This document shows, piece by piece, positions 1 to 7,557 of a stretch of 64,000 nucleotides of DNA. Below the pieces are notes generated by a model that did not search any database, was not told the origin of the DNA, and saw only the letters and a list, made by a program, of their open reading frames with translations. The stretch is from Rhizobium rhododendri. Its GTDB lineage: Bacteria > Pseudomonadota > Alphaproteobacteria > Rhizobiales > Rhizobiaceae. Every line of letters begins with the position of its first letter. Position 1 is the stretch's first letter. Position numbers and translations under genes: made by a program. The DNA lies in the NCBI RefSeq assembly GCF_007000325.2, contig NZ_CP117267.1:3053001-3117000 (forward strand). Direction: 5' to 3'.

Positions 1-1018
1 CCAGCCGCAGCCACGGCTCATAGGCGGCACGGTCGCCGGGCAGCCGGACGATATCGGCGCTAGTCCAGACCGCACCCCGGCAAAAAATGCGCTCGCCATT
101 GACGACGAGGGCGAAATCCCGGCCATCGGCACCGCGATCGACTTCGATGCGGCGAAATCCGGTGCGGCCGGCGGTGTGGACCACACCGTCGATGACGAGG
201 GCCACATCGTGGAGATCAGGCCTCCCATGGCTATTCGGCCACCACGGACGGACGGCGGGGATCGTCAGCGTCGCCGCCCAATGGCCTTTGCCATCGCTTT
301 CAAGGTTTTGCTCGGCCCCGGCGCAGGAAAGTACGATGGCGCTGACCTTACCCTCCACCGACAGGGAAACATGCAGCCGCCCCTCGCCGCTCTCGCTGAG
401 TTCAGGTCGCAGGACGAGATCGCGGATAGCGACGGGCCCCGGCCGCAGCAGCGATATCGGCCGCCAGGGGCCGACGGCATGAATCTCGGGGCACCAGCCC
501 GGCATATGGCCGAGCAGCGTCGTGCGGACCATGCGCAGCCCCTGCGGCACGATCATCTGTGGCCGCCAGCGGGCGCGTGGACCGGGCTCTGCAAGCCTTG
601 GCGCCAGCGCCCGAAAACATAAGCCCAGCTCGTCGCCGCCGAGCAAGGTGACCGGCAGGTCATGGCTTTCGAACATGCTCTCGCTGGGCAGAAGCATGAC
701 GCCGTTGAGGAAGACCTCGCAGAGTGTCGCAAGACCGGCAAGGCGTAGCACGGCATCGCCAGGCGCTGCGTCGACCAGCCGGCAGAAATACCAAGCATCA
801 CGATCGTTCAGTGGTTCCGGATGCTCGCGGTCGAAGAGGCCCGCCTTCTCCAGCGCTTCTGCGACGGTGCCGGGCACCGTGGCCGGGATGAAGGCTGCAC
901 CCAACGACACGTCGGCGGGCGTCTGCCATTCGCCGGGAGCGGTGAGGACAAGGGTCCAGCCCTCGCCCAGCAGCGTCTCCTCAGCGCCGATGCCTGCCAA
1001 ACGCCCCTCGATTGCCAT
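1..1018 (-). CDS. Glycoside hydrolase family 2 (beta-mannosidase-like) protein, 3' end beyond window
   Basis: Translating the minus strand from the ATG at 1018 gives an open frame of about 339 codons that runs off the left edge. The N-terminal part resembles a GH2 sugar-binding domain: VPGTVAEAL, a DAWYFCR strand, and LAGLATLCEVFLNG, where beta-mannosidases have their 'carries a ligand-binding loop' segment. Near the edge, GFRRIEVDRG followed by FALVVNGERIFCRGAVW matches the GH2 junction before the catalytic barrel (usual pattern GFR..E...F.lvvNG.pvf.rGanw). The catalytic glutamates would lie outside the window, so activity cannot be judged. It starts 8 bp after the DUF1839 stop and is probably the last visible gene of the carrier-protein operon. 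Family call fairly secure; substrate unknown. Confidence 0.72.
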   Translation of the reverse strand, partial: MAIEGRLAGIGAEETLLGEGWTLVLTAPGEWQTPADVSLGAAFIPATVPGTVAEALEKAGLFDREHPEPLNDRDAWYFCRLVDAAPGDAVLRLAGLATLCEVFLNGVMLLPSESMFESHDLPVTLLGGDELGLCFRALAPRLAEPGPRARWRPQMIVPQGLRMVRTTLLGHMPGWCPEIHAVGPWRPISLLRPGPVAIRDLVLRPELSESGEGRLHVSLSVEGKVSAIVLSCAGAEQNLESDGKGHWAATLTIPAVRPWWPNSHGRPDLHDVALVIDGVVHTAGRTGFRRIEVDRGADGRDFALVVNGERIFCRGAVWTSADIVRLPGDRAAYEPWLRL

Positions 1019-1026
1019 TGCCCGTT

Positions 1027-1986
1027 TCAGACCTGTCGTTCCAGAAGCCCGACCATGGCATCCCATGCATCCGCCACCGGATCAAGCGCCGTCTGCAGCG
1101 GCTCGAATTTCCGCCGCGTCACCGCCCGGGCGATCTGGAACTGCACCGATTTTGCAGCCTCGGATAGCCGCCGGGCTTGCGCACTTGCAGCCGCGAATTC
1201 CGGCGACATCCAGTCGAGATGGCTGCCGCCGAGTTCGAAATTTGCGCCAACCTGACGCAGCGTGTTGAAAGCATATTTGTGGAACACGCCGAACGGCCTC
1301 TCGGAAATCGCCTCGACCTGGGCGGCAAACACCGTCGCAAAGGCGCGGATCGGGTTGTCGCGCGGGCGCCGGGCAAAATGGGCTCCCAGCAGGCGACGGG
1401 CCGTCCGGCGGATTTCAGCTTCGGCCGGCGGCTGCAGCGGCAATTTAGCGAATTCCGTATAGGGCAGGAACGGCGGCGCACCTTCCGGCAGGTGTCGCTG
1501 GAAAACGCCATAGAAGTCCTCGCCGGAGAGCCGGAAAAAGCCGCCATTGTGGAAATAATCGAGTTCGCGGGCAACCGGGTCTAGCCTGTTGATCGCCACC
1601 GTCGTCTTGCCGTGCTCGGTACGGTAGGCGACGCCTTGCGTATCCGGCATATAGAACGAATCCATCTCGACGAGGCAAAGCCGCCCGCGCGCGATCTGCA
1701 CCGCCAGATGCCGTTCGACGTCGTCGTAGATGGCAAGTTCGGTGCAGCGGATGCCATAGAGCGCCTCGAGGTCCTCCAGCGGCACCTTGAAGAAGGTGAA
1801 CTGGTCGCCCTCGAAATCCTGCCCCATGGTGAAGCCGAGCATCGCCTCTGGCGGCAGGCCGAGCGTGTTCAGCACCTCGATCCACAGATCGATATAGCAG
1901 TTGGTTTCCGGCCACATCCGTTCGCTGTCGTGCAGCCGGTGGCGGGAATAGCCGGCAGGATCGAGCCCGGGAAATACTGACGGCAT
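1027..1986 (-). CDS. DUF1839 family protein of unknown function
   Basis: Encodes 319 residues from the ATG at 1986. A longer frame exists, but its extra N-terminus lies inside the ligase gene. The sequence starts MPSVFPGLDP and has conserved-looking stretches (WPETNCYIDLWIEVL, FTMGQDFEGDQFTFFK, ELDYFHNGGFF). No nucleotide-binding motif, signal peptide or membrane segment is visible. I recognise it as DUF1839, a family typically found beside amino acid:[carrier protein] ligases. It lies 8 bp downstream of that ligase and 8 bp upstream of the GH2-like gene, so co-transcription is likely. An acyl- or aminoacyl-transfer role from the carrier protein is only a guess from context. Confidence 0.8.
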   Translation of the reverse strand: MPSVFPGLDPAGYSRHRLHDSERMWPETNCYIDLWIEVLNTLGLPPEAMLGFTMGQDFEGDQFTFFKVPLEDLEALYGIRCTELAIYDDVERHLAVQIARGRLCLVEMDSFYMPDTQGVAYRTEHGKTTVAINRLDPVARELDYFHNGGFFRLSGEDFYGVFQRHLPEGAPPFLPYTEFAKLPLQPPAEAEIRRTARRLLGAHFARRPRDNPIRAFATVFAAQVEAISERPFGVFHKYAFNTLRQVGANFELGGSHLDWMSPEFAAASAQARRLSEAAKSVQFQIARAVTRRKFEPLQTALDPVADAWDAMVGLLERQV

Positions 1987-1994
1987 CCCGGCGA

Positions 1995-2903
1995 TCAGCC
2001 CCACAGGACGTCGCGCACCGGCGCCGGCCAGGCTTTTACGTCGAGCCCGTGATGGTGGAACAGCGCCAGCGCAATCCGCTCGAGCCCGAAGCCGACGCAG
2101 GCCGTATGCGCGACCTTGCCGTCGGCAAGGTTGAGGCCCCATTTGGTGCCGAACGAATCCTGGTGATAGTTGAAGCTCATGCAGGCCGTCGGATTGGCGG
2201 TCGAGGTGATCGGGATCAGCAATTCGAACTTCAGGTTCTGGTCGCGCTGGTTGTTGACCATCATTTTGCCTGCGCGGCCGAAGAACGGGTCATTGGCGAC
2301 ATCGATGACGACCTCGAGACCGACCGACTTCATCATCTCGACGCCACGATCCATCCAGCTCTGGCGGAAATCCGTGACATGCTGCTCGGTGCCCATGCAG
2401 ACATATTCGCGCATGCGAAAAAGCTGCTGGCGGGCGGGATCCTGTGACGGTTCATGGCGGAAGCAATAGGACTGCAGGTCGAACAGCGCGCCCTTCGCCG
2501 GCAGGTTGCCGCGCCGGGCCACCGTCGGATAGAGCGGATAGCAGGCGGCGGGCGTCAGCACGATCTCGGTTGCTTCCTGACCCTTGGTCCAGTCGTCGCC
2601 AACCTCCATGCACTTTAGCAGGTTCATATGGTCCATCTCGCCGCCGCAGAAGCTGTGGACCGTGCCGGCCAGCTGCGGAAAGCTCTTCATGTAGCCGCTC
2701 TTTTCAAAGATCGCGCGGTTCATGCCGGGCGGGAAGCGCATCGCCTCCGCACCGTCGTCACCGCCGAACCTGTCGATCAACCGCTCGAAGGCAGCGATGA
2801 CGTCTTCAAACTGGCCGCTGCGGCCATAGAGGCCATCGACACCGGTGTCGATCAGGAGGCCTGATTCGAAGAGCCGATCGAGAAAAGAAACCTGCATGTC
2901 CAT
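1995..2903 (-). CDS. Amino acid:[carrier protein] ligase (class II synthetase-like)
   Basis: A 302-residue relative of the catalytic core of atypical seryl-tRNA synthetases, without a tRNA-binding arm. Characterised homologues in Bradyrhizobium and Agrobacterium adenylate a small amino acid (glycine or alanine) and transfer it to the phosphopantetheine of a carrier protein, not to tRNA. Motif 2 is visible as FRHEP (148-152) followed by [10 protein letters not shown] (163-172), and motif 3 as GFGLER (271-276). Cys121, Glu166 and Cys269 have the spacing of the zinc ligands that I recall for Bradyrhizobium Bll0957 (131/176/279). The ATG at 2903 lies just before the upstream gene's stop. Neighbours supply the likely carrier-protein partner. 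Substrate amino acid not determinable here. Confidence 0.9.
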   Translation of the reverse strand: MDMQVSFLDRLFESGLLIDTGVDGLYGRSGQFEDVIAAFERLIDRFGGDDGAEAMRFPPGMNRAIFEKSGYMKSFPQLAGTVHSFCGGEMDHMNLLKCMEVGDDWTKGQEATEIVLTPAACYPLYPTVARRGNLPAKGALFDLQSYCFRHEPSQDPARQQLFRMREYVCMGTEQHVTDFRQSWMDRGVEMMKSVGLEVVIDVANDPFFGRAGKMMVNNQRDQNLKFELLIPITSTANPTACMSFNYHQDSFGTKWGLNLADGKVAHTACVGFGLERIALALFHHHGLDVKAWPAPVRDVLWG

Positions 2904-2908
2904 GGCGA

Positions 2909-4090
2909 TTACCCCAGCAAATTGGTGTCTTGTTTGTGGACCAGCAGCATCGTCGATGTGTTGGCAAGGATGCGGTCGTTCGAGATCATCAGCTGCGCCG
3001 AGTGCGCGTCGCGCAGGTGGCGGCCGAGGCTGTAGGGCGTACCGTTCTTGTAGCCCATGATGCCGCAGATCAGCATGGCGTGGTTGATGATCGGCAGGAT
3101 CGCCTCTGAGGAGACGATCTTGACGTTGTTCATCGCCACCGCGAAAGCCATGGAAGACAGGCGGTCGGCATCGAGCTTGGCCTCTTCGTAGACTTTCAGC
3201 GCAGCGACGACGTTCGACTTGACCATCTGTAGCTGGCCGGAGACCTCTGCCAGACGCAGCGCGCCGGGCGGAGGCGTGCCGGGTGACTTCCGGGCCGCAG
3301 CGCGCACGAAAGCCTGGGCACGGGCCACCGCATCGGCGGCGATCCCGTACCAGAGAGCGCTCCACAAGAGGTGTGAGGTGGCAAGCATGGACTGCGCGGC
3401 AATCTCGGCAAACGGTTTCGGCAGGATCTGGACGGCCGGCGCTTCTCCCTTGAATAGGAAGCCATCGGAGCAGGTGCCGCGCATCCCGAGCGTATCCCAA
3501 ACGGAGGTTCTGTCGAGCGTGTACTGGTCCTTCAGGAAGGCCGTCAGCACCTGGTCGGAGGGTGCCGCATCGGCGTGAGCGCGCGATGTAATGAGGATGG
3601 CGTCGGCATAGGCGCCGTAGGAAATGACGGTGGTGTCCTTCTCGAGGAAGCAGCTGTCGCCCTCGACGCGGATGGCGCAAATGCTGTTGCGCATGTTGCC
3701 GCCGATGCCGCCTTCGGTCGTGGCAGACGCCAGCAGCAGCTGGTCACGGGCGATACGGCGCATAAAATCGCGATGCCAGTCGCTGCCTTCGCCGTGCTCG
3801 ACCAGGCTCGACAGCTTGATCTGGTGCATGGCGAAAATCATCGCGGTGGCCGCGCAGGCTTGTCCGAGCACGGTGCACAGCGCGGCGATTTCAGTGATTG
3901 TCGCGCTTTCCCCGCCGAGTTCGGTCGGGATCTGGATCGACAGCAGGCGTTCGGCCTTCAGGGCTGTGACGGCCTCGCGCGGAAACCGCGATTCGCAGTC
4001 GACGGCATCGGCGTGTGCTGCAGCAATTGCCGCGACGCGGGCGATGCGGGCATTGAGATTGTCCTTCGCTATCGCCACCGCCACGCTCAT
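2909..4090 (-). CDS. Acyl-CoA dehydrogenase-fold flavoprotein, probably acting on a carrier-bound substrate
   Basis: A 393-residue protein of the acyl-CoA dehydrogenase superfamily: an N-terminal helical domain with a [15 protein letters not shown] segment, a middle beta domain ([13 protein letters not shown], then [15 protein letters not shown]) and a C-terminal helical domain ending in [21 protein letters not shown]. Ordinary acyl-CoA dehydrogenases have an EGT-like catalytic glutamate segment at that last place; here ISN stands instead, so chemistry may differ. Its ATG overlaps the carrier-protein stop (ATGA) and it lies 5 bp before the amino acid ligase. Prolyl-carrier-protein dehydrogenases of pyrrole pathways share this fold, so oxidation of an aminoacyl-S-carrier protein is a reasonable inference. 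A DszC-like flavin monooxygenase is the alternative. Confidence 0.8.
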   Translation of the reverse strand: MSVAVAIAKDNLNARIARVAAIAAAHADAVDCESRFPREAVTALKAERLLSIQIPTELGGESATITEIAALCTVLGQACAATAMIFAMHQIKLSSLVEHGEGSDWHRDFMRRIARDQLLLASATTEGGIGGNMRNSICAIRVEGDSCFLEKDTTVISYGAYADAILITSRAHADAAPSDQVLTAFLKDQYTLDRTSVWDTLGMRGTCSDGFLFKGEAPAVQILPKPFAEIAAQSMLATSHLLWSALWYGIAADAVARAQAFVRAAARKSPGTPPPGALRLAEVSGQLQMVKSNVVAALKVYEEAKLDADRLSSMAFAVAMNNVKIVSSEAILPIINHAMLICGIMGYKNGTPYSLGRHLRDAHSAQLMISNDRILANTSTMLLVHKQDTNLLG

Positions 4091-4341
4091 CAGGCCACCT
4101 TTCTGGAGCCGAGGATCGCATCCACCGTGCTGGTGATGGCGCTGATGCTGGCAAAGGATTTACGGTTCAGCAGGTTGTCCGGAAACTCCATGTCGAACGC
4201 CTCTTCGAGCCCGAGCATAAGCTGCACGGATGCGAAGGAGGAAAGGCCTGCCGCATAGAGATCGGCGTCGTCGGCAATGCTGTCGACGGGCACTGGAAGG
4301 CCCCCGAGCTTGGTGAGCAAACCACGGATTGTCTCGTTCAT
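4090..4341 (-). CDS. Atypical acyl/aminoacyl carrier protein
   Basis: An 83-residue phosphopantetheine carrier protein of about the usual size. The segment DADLYAAGLSSFASVQLM matches the carrier-protein helix-II region, with Ser35 in GLSSF at the position of the Ser in the usual DSL motif. The acidic helix after it (LGLEEAFDMEFPDNLLN) is also typical. The ATG at 4341 has a GGAGA ribosome binding site; a nearby frame starting four bases earlier is a shadow. It is the first gene of the operon and the probable acceptor for the amino acid ligase two genes downstream. It is unlikely to be the fatty-acid AcpP, which normally has a clean DSL motif and lies in the fab cluster. Confidence 0.88.
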   Translation of the reverse strand: MNETIRGLLTKLGGLPVPVDSIADDADLYAAGLSSFASVQLMLGLEEAFDMEFPDNLLNRKSFASISAITSTVDAILGSRKVA

Positions 4342-4619
4342 CCAATCGTCTCCAGGTGTTTTTAGCGGTCGTACCGCCTTATCTGAGGTTGTTTTAGGCG
4401 CAAAATTCCAACATACCGCTAAGCCTTCTGGTTAAGGAAAGATGAGCGTTCGCCGGCCATTGTTCATGATCCGGACAGAATGTAATCCGCCGACACGCTA
4501 ATAATATCGGGGGTTGCTTCTCTTAGCGCGGATTGGACCGGGTAGGTAGAGCAACGCTCCTGGATGCGTCCGGAAAATGTGAAGAAGATAAATTTTCGTG
4601 AGTCGTCGCGGGATCGCGC
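4342..4619. other. Intergenic region upstream of the carrier-protein operon
   Basis: These 278 bp separate the carrier-protein start from the epmB stop; both genes point left. No convincing ORF was found. The minus strand must hold the promoter of the carrier-protein operon and perhaps the epmB terminator, but I see no clear -35/-10 pair, EcfG-type box or strong hairpin. Confidence 0.4.
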
Positions 4620-5690
4620 CTAGTCAGGCTTACCGCTGCCGGATGGCGGCGGGTAATCGTGCCATTCGCCTCGGAAATCGGAAACCGAATAGCAACCCTC
4701 GCCGACATCGCGGATGGCACGCTCGCCGATGACCGCTTTGCCGTAGCCGCCGGGAATATCGAGGATATAGGCCGGCTGGCAGAGACCGGACAAGCGACCG
4801 CGCAACTCGGCCACAAGGCGCTGGCCCTCGGCGATGGTCAACCGGAAATGGCTGGTGCCGGGCGCGAGATCGGGATGGTGCAGATAGTAGGGTTTGATCC
4901 GCGTTTCCACGAAGGCGCGCATCAGCGCCGCCAGTACCAGGGGATCGTCGTTGACCCCTTTTAAAAGTACGGACTGGCTGACCATGACGATGCCGGCATC
5001 GACAAGACGGGCACAGGCGGCGCGTGCGTCCGCCGTCAGTTCGCGCGGGTGGTTGGCATGCAACGCCACATAGACCGTCTTGCCGCTCGCCTTCAGCGCG
5101 GCCACAAGCGCTGCGTCGATCTTCTGCGGATCGACGACTGGAACGCGGGTGTGGAAGCGGACGATCTTGACGTGATCGATGGCAGCAAGCCCGGCCAGCA
5201 GTTCTTCGAGACGCCGGGGCGACAGAACCAGCGGATCGCCGCCGGTGAGGATCACCTCCCAGATCTCCGGATGGGCGCGGATATAGTCGAAAGCGGCATC
5301 GAGTTCGCCGGCATCCAGCGTACCCATACCCTGCGGACCGACCATCTCGCGGCGAAAGCAGAATCGGCAATAGACGGGGCAGACATGCACCGCCTTTAGC
5401 AGCACACGGTCGGGATAGCGATGGACGATGCCTGTGACCGGGCTGTGGGCCGCATCGCCGATGGGATCGGCACGCTCTTCCGGCGTCACCACCAGCTCTG
5501 CCATATCGGGCACGAATTGCCGGGCGATCGGATCATCGGGATCGGTGCGGTCAATCAGTGCGGCAATGGCAGGCGTCAGCGCGATGGCATAACGTTCCGC
5601 GACCGCTTCCAGCGACGCCGCGTTTTGCCCATCGACAAGCGATGCCCGCTGGAGATCGTCGACTGTCCTGATCGATCGAATGACGTTCAT
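4620..5690 (-). CDS. epmB: EF-P beta-lysylation protein EpmB (lysine 2,3-aminomutase)
   Basis: Radical-SAM lysine 2,3-aminomutase that makes (R)-beta-lysine for EF-P modification. The cluster-binding CPVYCRFCFRRE carries the CxxxCxxC motif near residue 110. GGDPLVL matches the SAM-binding GGD region, and LHHPDLAPGTSHFR lies in the C-terminal part of the barrel. The 356-residue length suits EpmB and is shorter than clostridial fermentative aminomutases. I chose the ATG at 5690, which overlaps the epmA stop (ATGA), over a start nine codons upstream. Forms an operon with epmA, and efp lies divergently just beyond, which strongly supports the EF-P role over lysine catabolism. Confidence 0.95.
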   Translation of the reverse strand: MNVIRSIRTVDDLQRASLVDGQNAASLEAVAERYAIALTPAIAALIDRTDPDDPIARQFVPDMAELVVTPEERADPIGDAAHSPVTGIVHRYPDRVLLKAVHVCPVYCRFCFRREMVGPQGMGTLDAGELDAAFDYIRAHPEIWEVILTGGDPLVLSPRRLEELLAGLAAIDHVKIVRFHTRVPVVDPQKIDAALVAALKASGKTVYVALHANHPRELTADARAACARLVDAGIVMVSQSVLLKGVNDDPLVLAALMRAFVETRIKPYYLHHPDLAPGTSHFRLTIAEGQRLVAELRGRLSGLCQPAYILDIPGGYGKAVIGERAIRDVGEGCYSVSDFRGEWHDYPPPSGSGKPD

Positions 5691-6751
5691 CTTCCGAACT
5701 CCGCAACGGGCGCCCAAAGCACCTGCTCGATGCGGGATGCTCCGGTAGCCAGCATCACCAGCCGGTCGAAACCGAGGGCGATGCCGCTTGCCTCGGGCAT
5801 GATGGCAAGCGCGTCGAGAAAATCCTCGTCGAGCGGATAGGTTTCGCCGTAGACCCGCGCCTTTTCCGCCATCTCGATCTCGAACCGCCGCCGCTGTTCG
5901 ACGGCATTGGTGAGTTCGCCGAAGCCATTGGCAAGCTCGACGCCGCAGGCATAGAGTTCGAAGCGCTCGGCGACACGCGGATCCCGCGCCGAGGGCCTGG
6001 CAAGAGCGGCCTCGGAGACCGGATATTCGTCAAGGATCGTCGGTCGGCCAAAACCGAGATGCGGTTCGATCTTTTCCACCAGCACCCGGCTGAACATATC
6101 CGCCCAGCCATCGTCGCCGGCAACACGCATGCCGAGGCGGTTCATTTCCGCAGCAAGGCAGTCGCGGTCCGTCTGTCCGTCGGCGGCAACCGAGGACAAG
6201 AGGTCGATGCCGGCATGCTGCAGGAAGGCCGCCGCAACGCTGATCCGCTCCGGCTCGGCAAAGGGATCGCACTCGGCACCCCGGAACGCCAGCCGCGCAG
6301 CCCCCGCGGTTTTCGCCGCCAGTCGCATTATATCGACGCAGTCAGCCATCAGCTGCTCGTAGCCTTCGCCGACCCTGTACCATTCGAGCATGGTGAACTC
6401 CGGATGGTGCAAGGGCCCGCGCTCACGGTTGCGATAGACATGGGCAAAGCATGCAATACGTTGTTCGCCCGCGGCCAGCAGCTTCTTGCAGGCAAATTCC
6501 GGCGACGTGTGCAGGTAGAAGGGTGCCGCCTGACCGTCGGTCGTCAGGGCTTCTGTAGCGAAAGCATGCAGATGTGCCTCGTTGCCGGGCGATATCTGAA
6601 GGGTTGCCGTATCAACCTCGAGGAAGTCGCCGGCTGAAAAAAAACTGCGCAGCGCCGCCTGGATCGCATTGCGGCCGATAAGAAAAGGCCGTCGATCCGC
6701 ATGGACGCCGGGCGTCCACCAGGGAGATGCTTTTGTCAGGCTGGCGTTCAT
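5687..6751 (-). CDS. epmA: EF-P--lysine lysyltransferase EpmA
   Basis: A 354-residue paralogue of the catalytic domain of class II lysyl-tRNA synthetase, lacking the anticodon-binding domain. It activates (R)-beta-lysine and attaches it to EF-P. Motif 2 is visible in FAHVYRNRERGPLHHPEFTM and motif 3 in GIALGFDRLVML near the C-terminus. ELANGFGELTNAVEQ is also a typical EpmA/GenX stretch. Start at 6751. It overlaps epmB by four bases. A 150-bp divergent promoter region separates it from efp on the plus strand. Confidence 0.95.
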   Translation of the reverse strand: MNASLTKASPWWTPGVHADRRPFLIGRNAIQAALRSFFSAGDFLEVDTATLQISPGNEAHLHAFATEALTTDGQAAPFYLHTSPEFACKKLLAAGEQRIACFAHVYRNRERGPLHHPEFTMLEWYRVGEGYEQLMADCVDIMRLAAKTAGAARLAFRGAECDPFAEPERISVAAAFLQHAGIDLLSSVAADGQTDRDCLAAEMNRLGMRVAGDDGWADMFSRVLVEKIEPHLGFGRPTILDEYPVSEAALARPSARDPRVAERFELYACGVELANGFGELTNAVEQRRRFEIEMAEKARVYGETYPLDEDFLDALAIMPEASGIALGFDRLVMLATGASRIEQVLWAPVAEFGR

Positions 6752-6901
6752 TCCGCGCTTTCTTTTATAGGATGAGCCGCGACGGGGTGGCTATTTCCAC
6801 CATTTTAGGTTAGTTGCGCCCCCAAGAAAACATTGCTGCATCAGGGAAACGGGCTCGGTCCGTCCTCTACGATGCAAAAAGCTGCGTTACAAGGAAGTCT
6901 T

Positions 6902-7471
6902 ATGGTCAAGGTTATCGCCTCTTCGATCCGCAAGGGCAATGTGCTCGACGTCGACGGCAAGCTCTACGTCGTGCTGACGGCCGCCAATTTCCACCCCGGC
7001 AAAGGCACGCCGGTCACCCAGATCGATATGCGCCGGATTTCGGATGGCACGAAGGTTTCCGAGCGCTGGCGCACGACCGAACAAGTCGAGCGCGCCTTCG
7101 TCGAGGACGTCAACCATCAGTACCTTTACGAAGACAGCGACGGGTTCCACTTCATGAACCCGCAAAACTACGACCAGGTTACCGTCGATGCCGAAACCAT
7201 GGGCGACGACAAGGCCTACCTGCAGGAAGGCATGACCTGCATCCTGTCGATGCATGAAGGTATCGCGCTTGCCATCCAGATGCCACGCACTGTGACGCTT
7301 GAAATCATGGAGACTGAGCCGGTCGTCAAGGGCCAGACGGCGTCGTCCTCCTACAAGCCAGCCATGCTGTCGAATGGCGTTCGCACCATGGTGCCGCCGC
7401 ATGTCAATGCCGGCACCCGCGTCGTCATCATGACCGAAGACAATTCCTACGTCGAACGCGCCAAGGACTGA
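6902..7471 (+). CDS. efp: Elongation factor P
   Basis: A 189-residue EF-P with the normal three-domain length. It helps ribosomes through polyproline stretches. The modified loop reads FHPGKGT, putting the target lysine at position 34, as in EF-Ps beta-lysylated by EpmA/EpmB. A conserved-looking C-terminal domain follows ([18 protein letters not shown]). I chose the ATG at 6902 because AAGGAAG stands 4-10 bases ahead of it; upstream in-frame starts add unrelated residues. A strong hairpin terminator follows at 7498. The modification genes epmA and epmB are encoded divergently next door. Confidence 0.97.
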   Translation: MVKVIASSIRKGNVLDVDGKLYVVLTAANFHPGKGTPVTQIDMRRISDGTKVSERWRTTEQVERAFVEDVNHQYLYEDSDGFHFMNPQNYDQVTVDAETMGDDKAYLQEGMTCILSMHEGIALAIQMPRTVTLEIMETEPVVKGQTASSSYKPAMLSNGVRTMVPPHVNAGTRVVIMTEDNSYVERAKD

Positions 7472-7497
7472 TCCCGGACCTGGCACTCCATCTCGAT

Positions 7498-7538
7498 AAA
7501 AGGCCCCGAACGCGTGGATTGCGCGTCGGGGCCTTTTT
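7498..7538 (+). terminator. Rho-independent terminator of efp
   Basis: The arms AAAGGCCCCGA and TCGGGGCCTTT pair, extended inwards by ACGCG/CGCG with a small bulge, and are followed by a T run. It begins 26 bp after the efp stop. It also lies just beyond the end of the opposing ABC gene and may serve both strands. Confidence 0.9.
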
Positions 7539-7557
7539 CGTATCCGGGCGAAGTTGT

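Noticed and set aside
4342..4619. EcfG-type promoter for the carrier-protein operon
   Set aside because: No GGAAC paired with CGTT at 16-17 bp was found on the minus strand.
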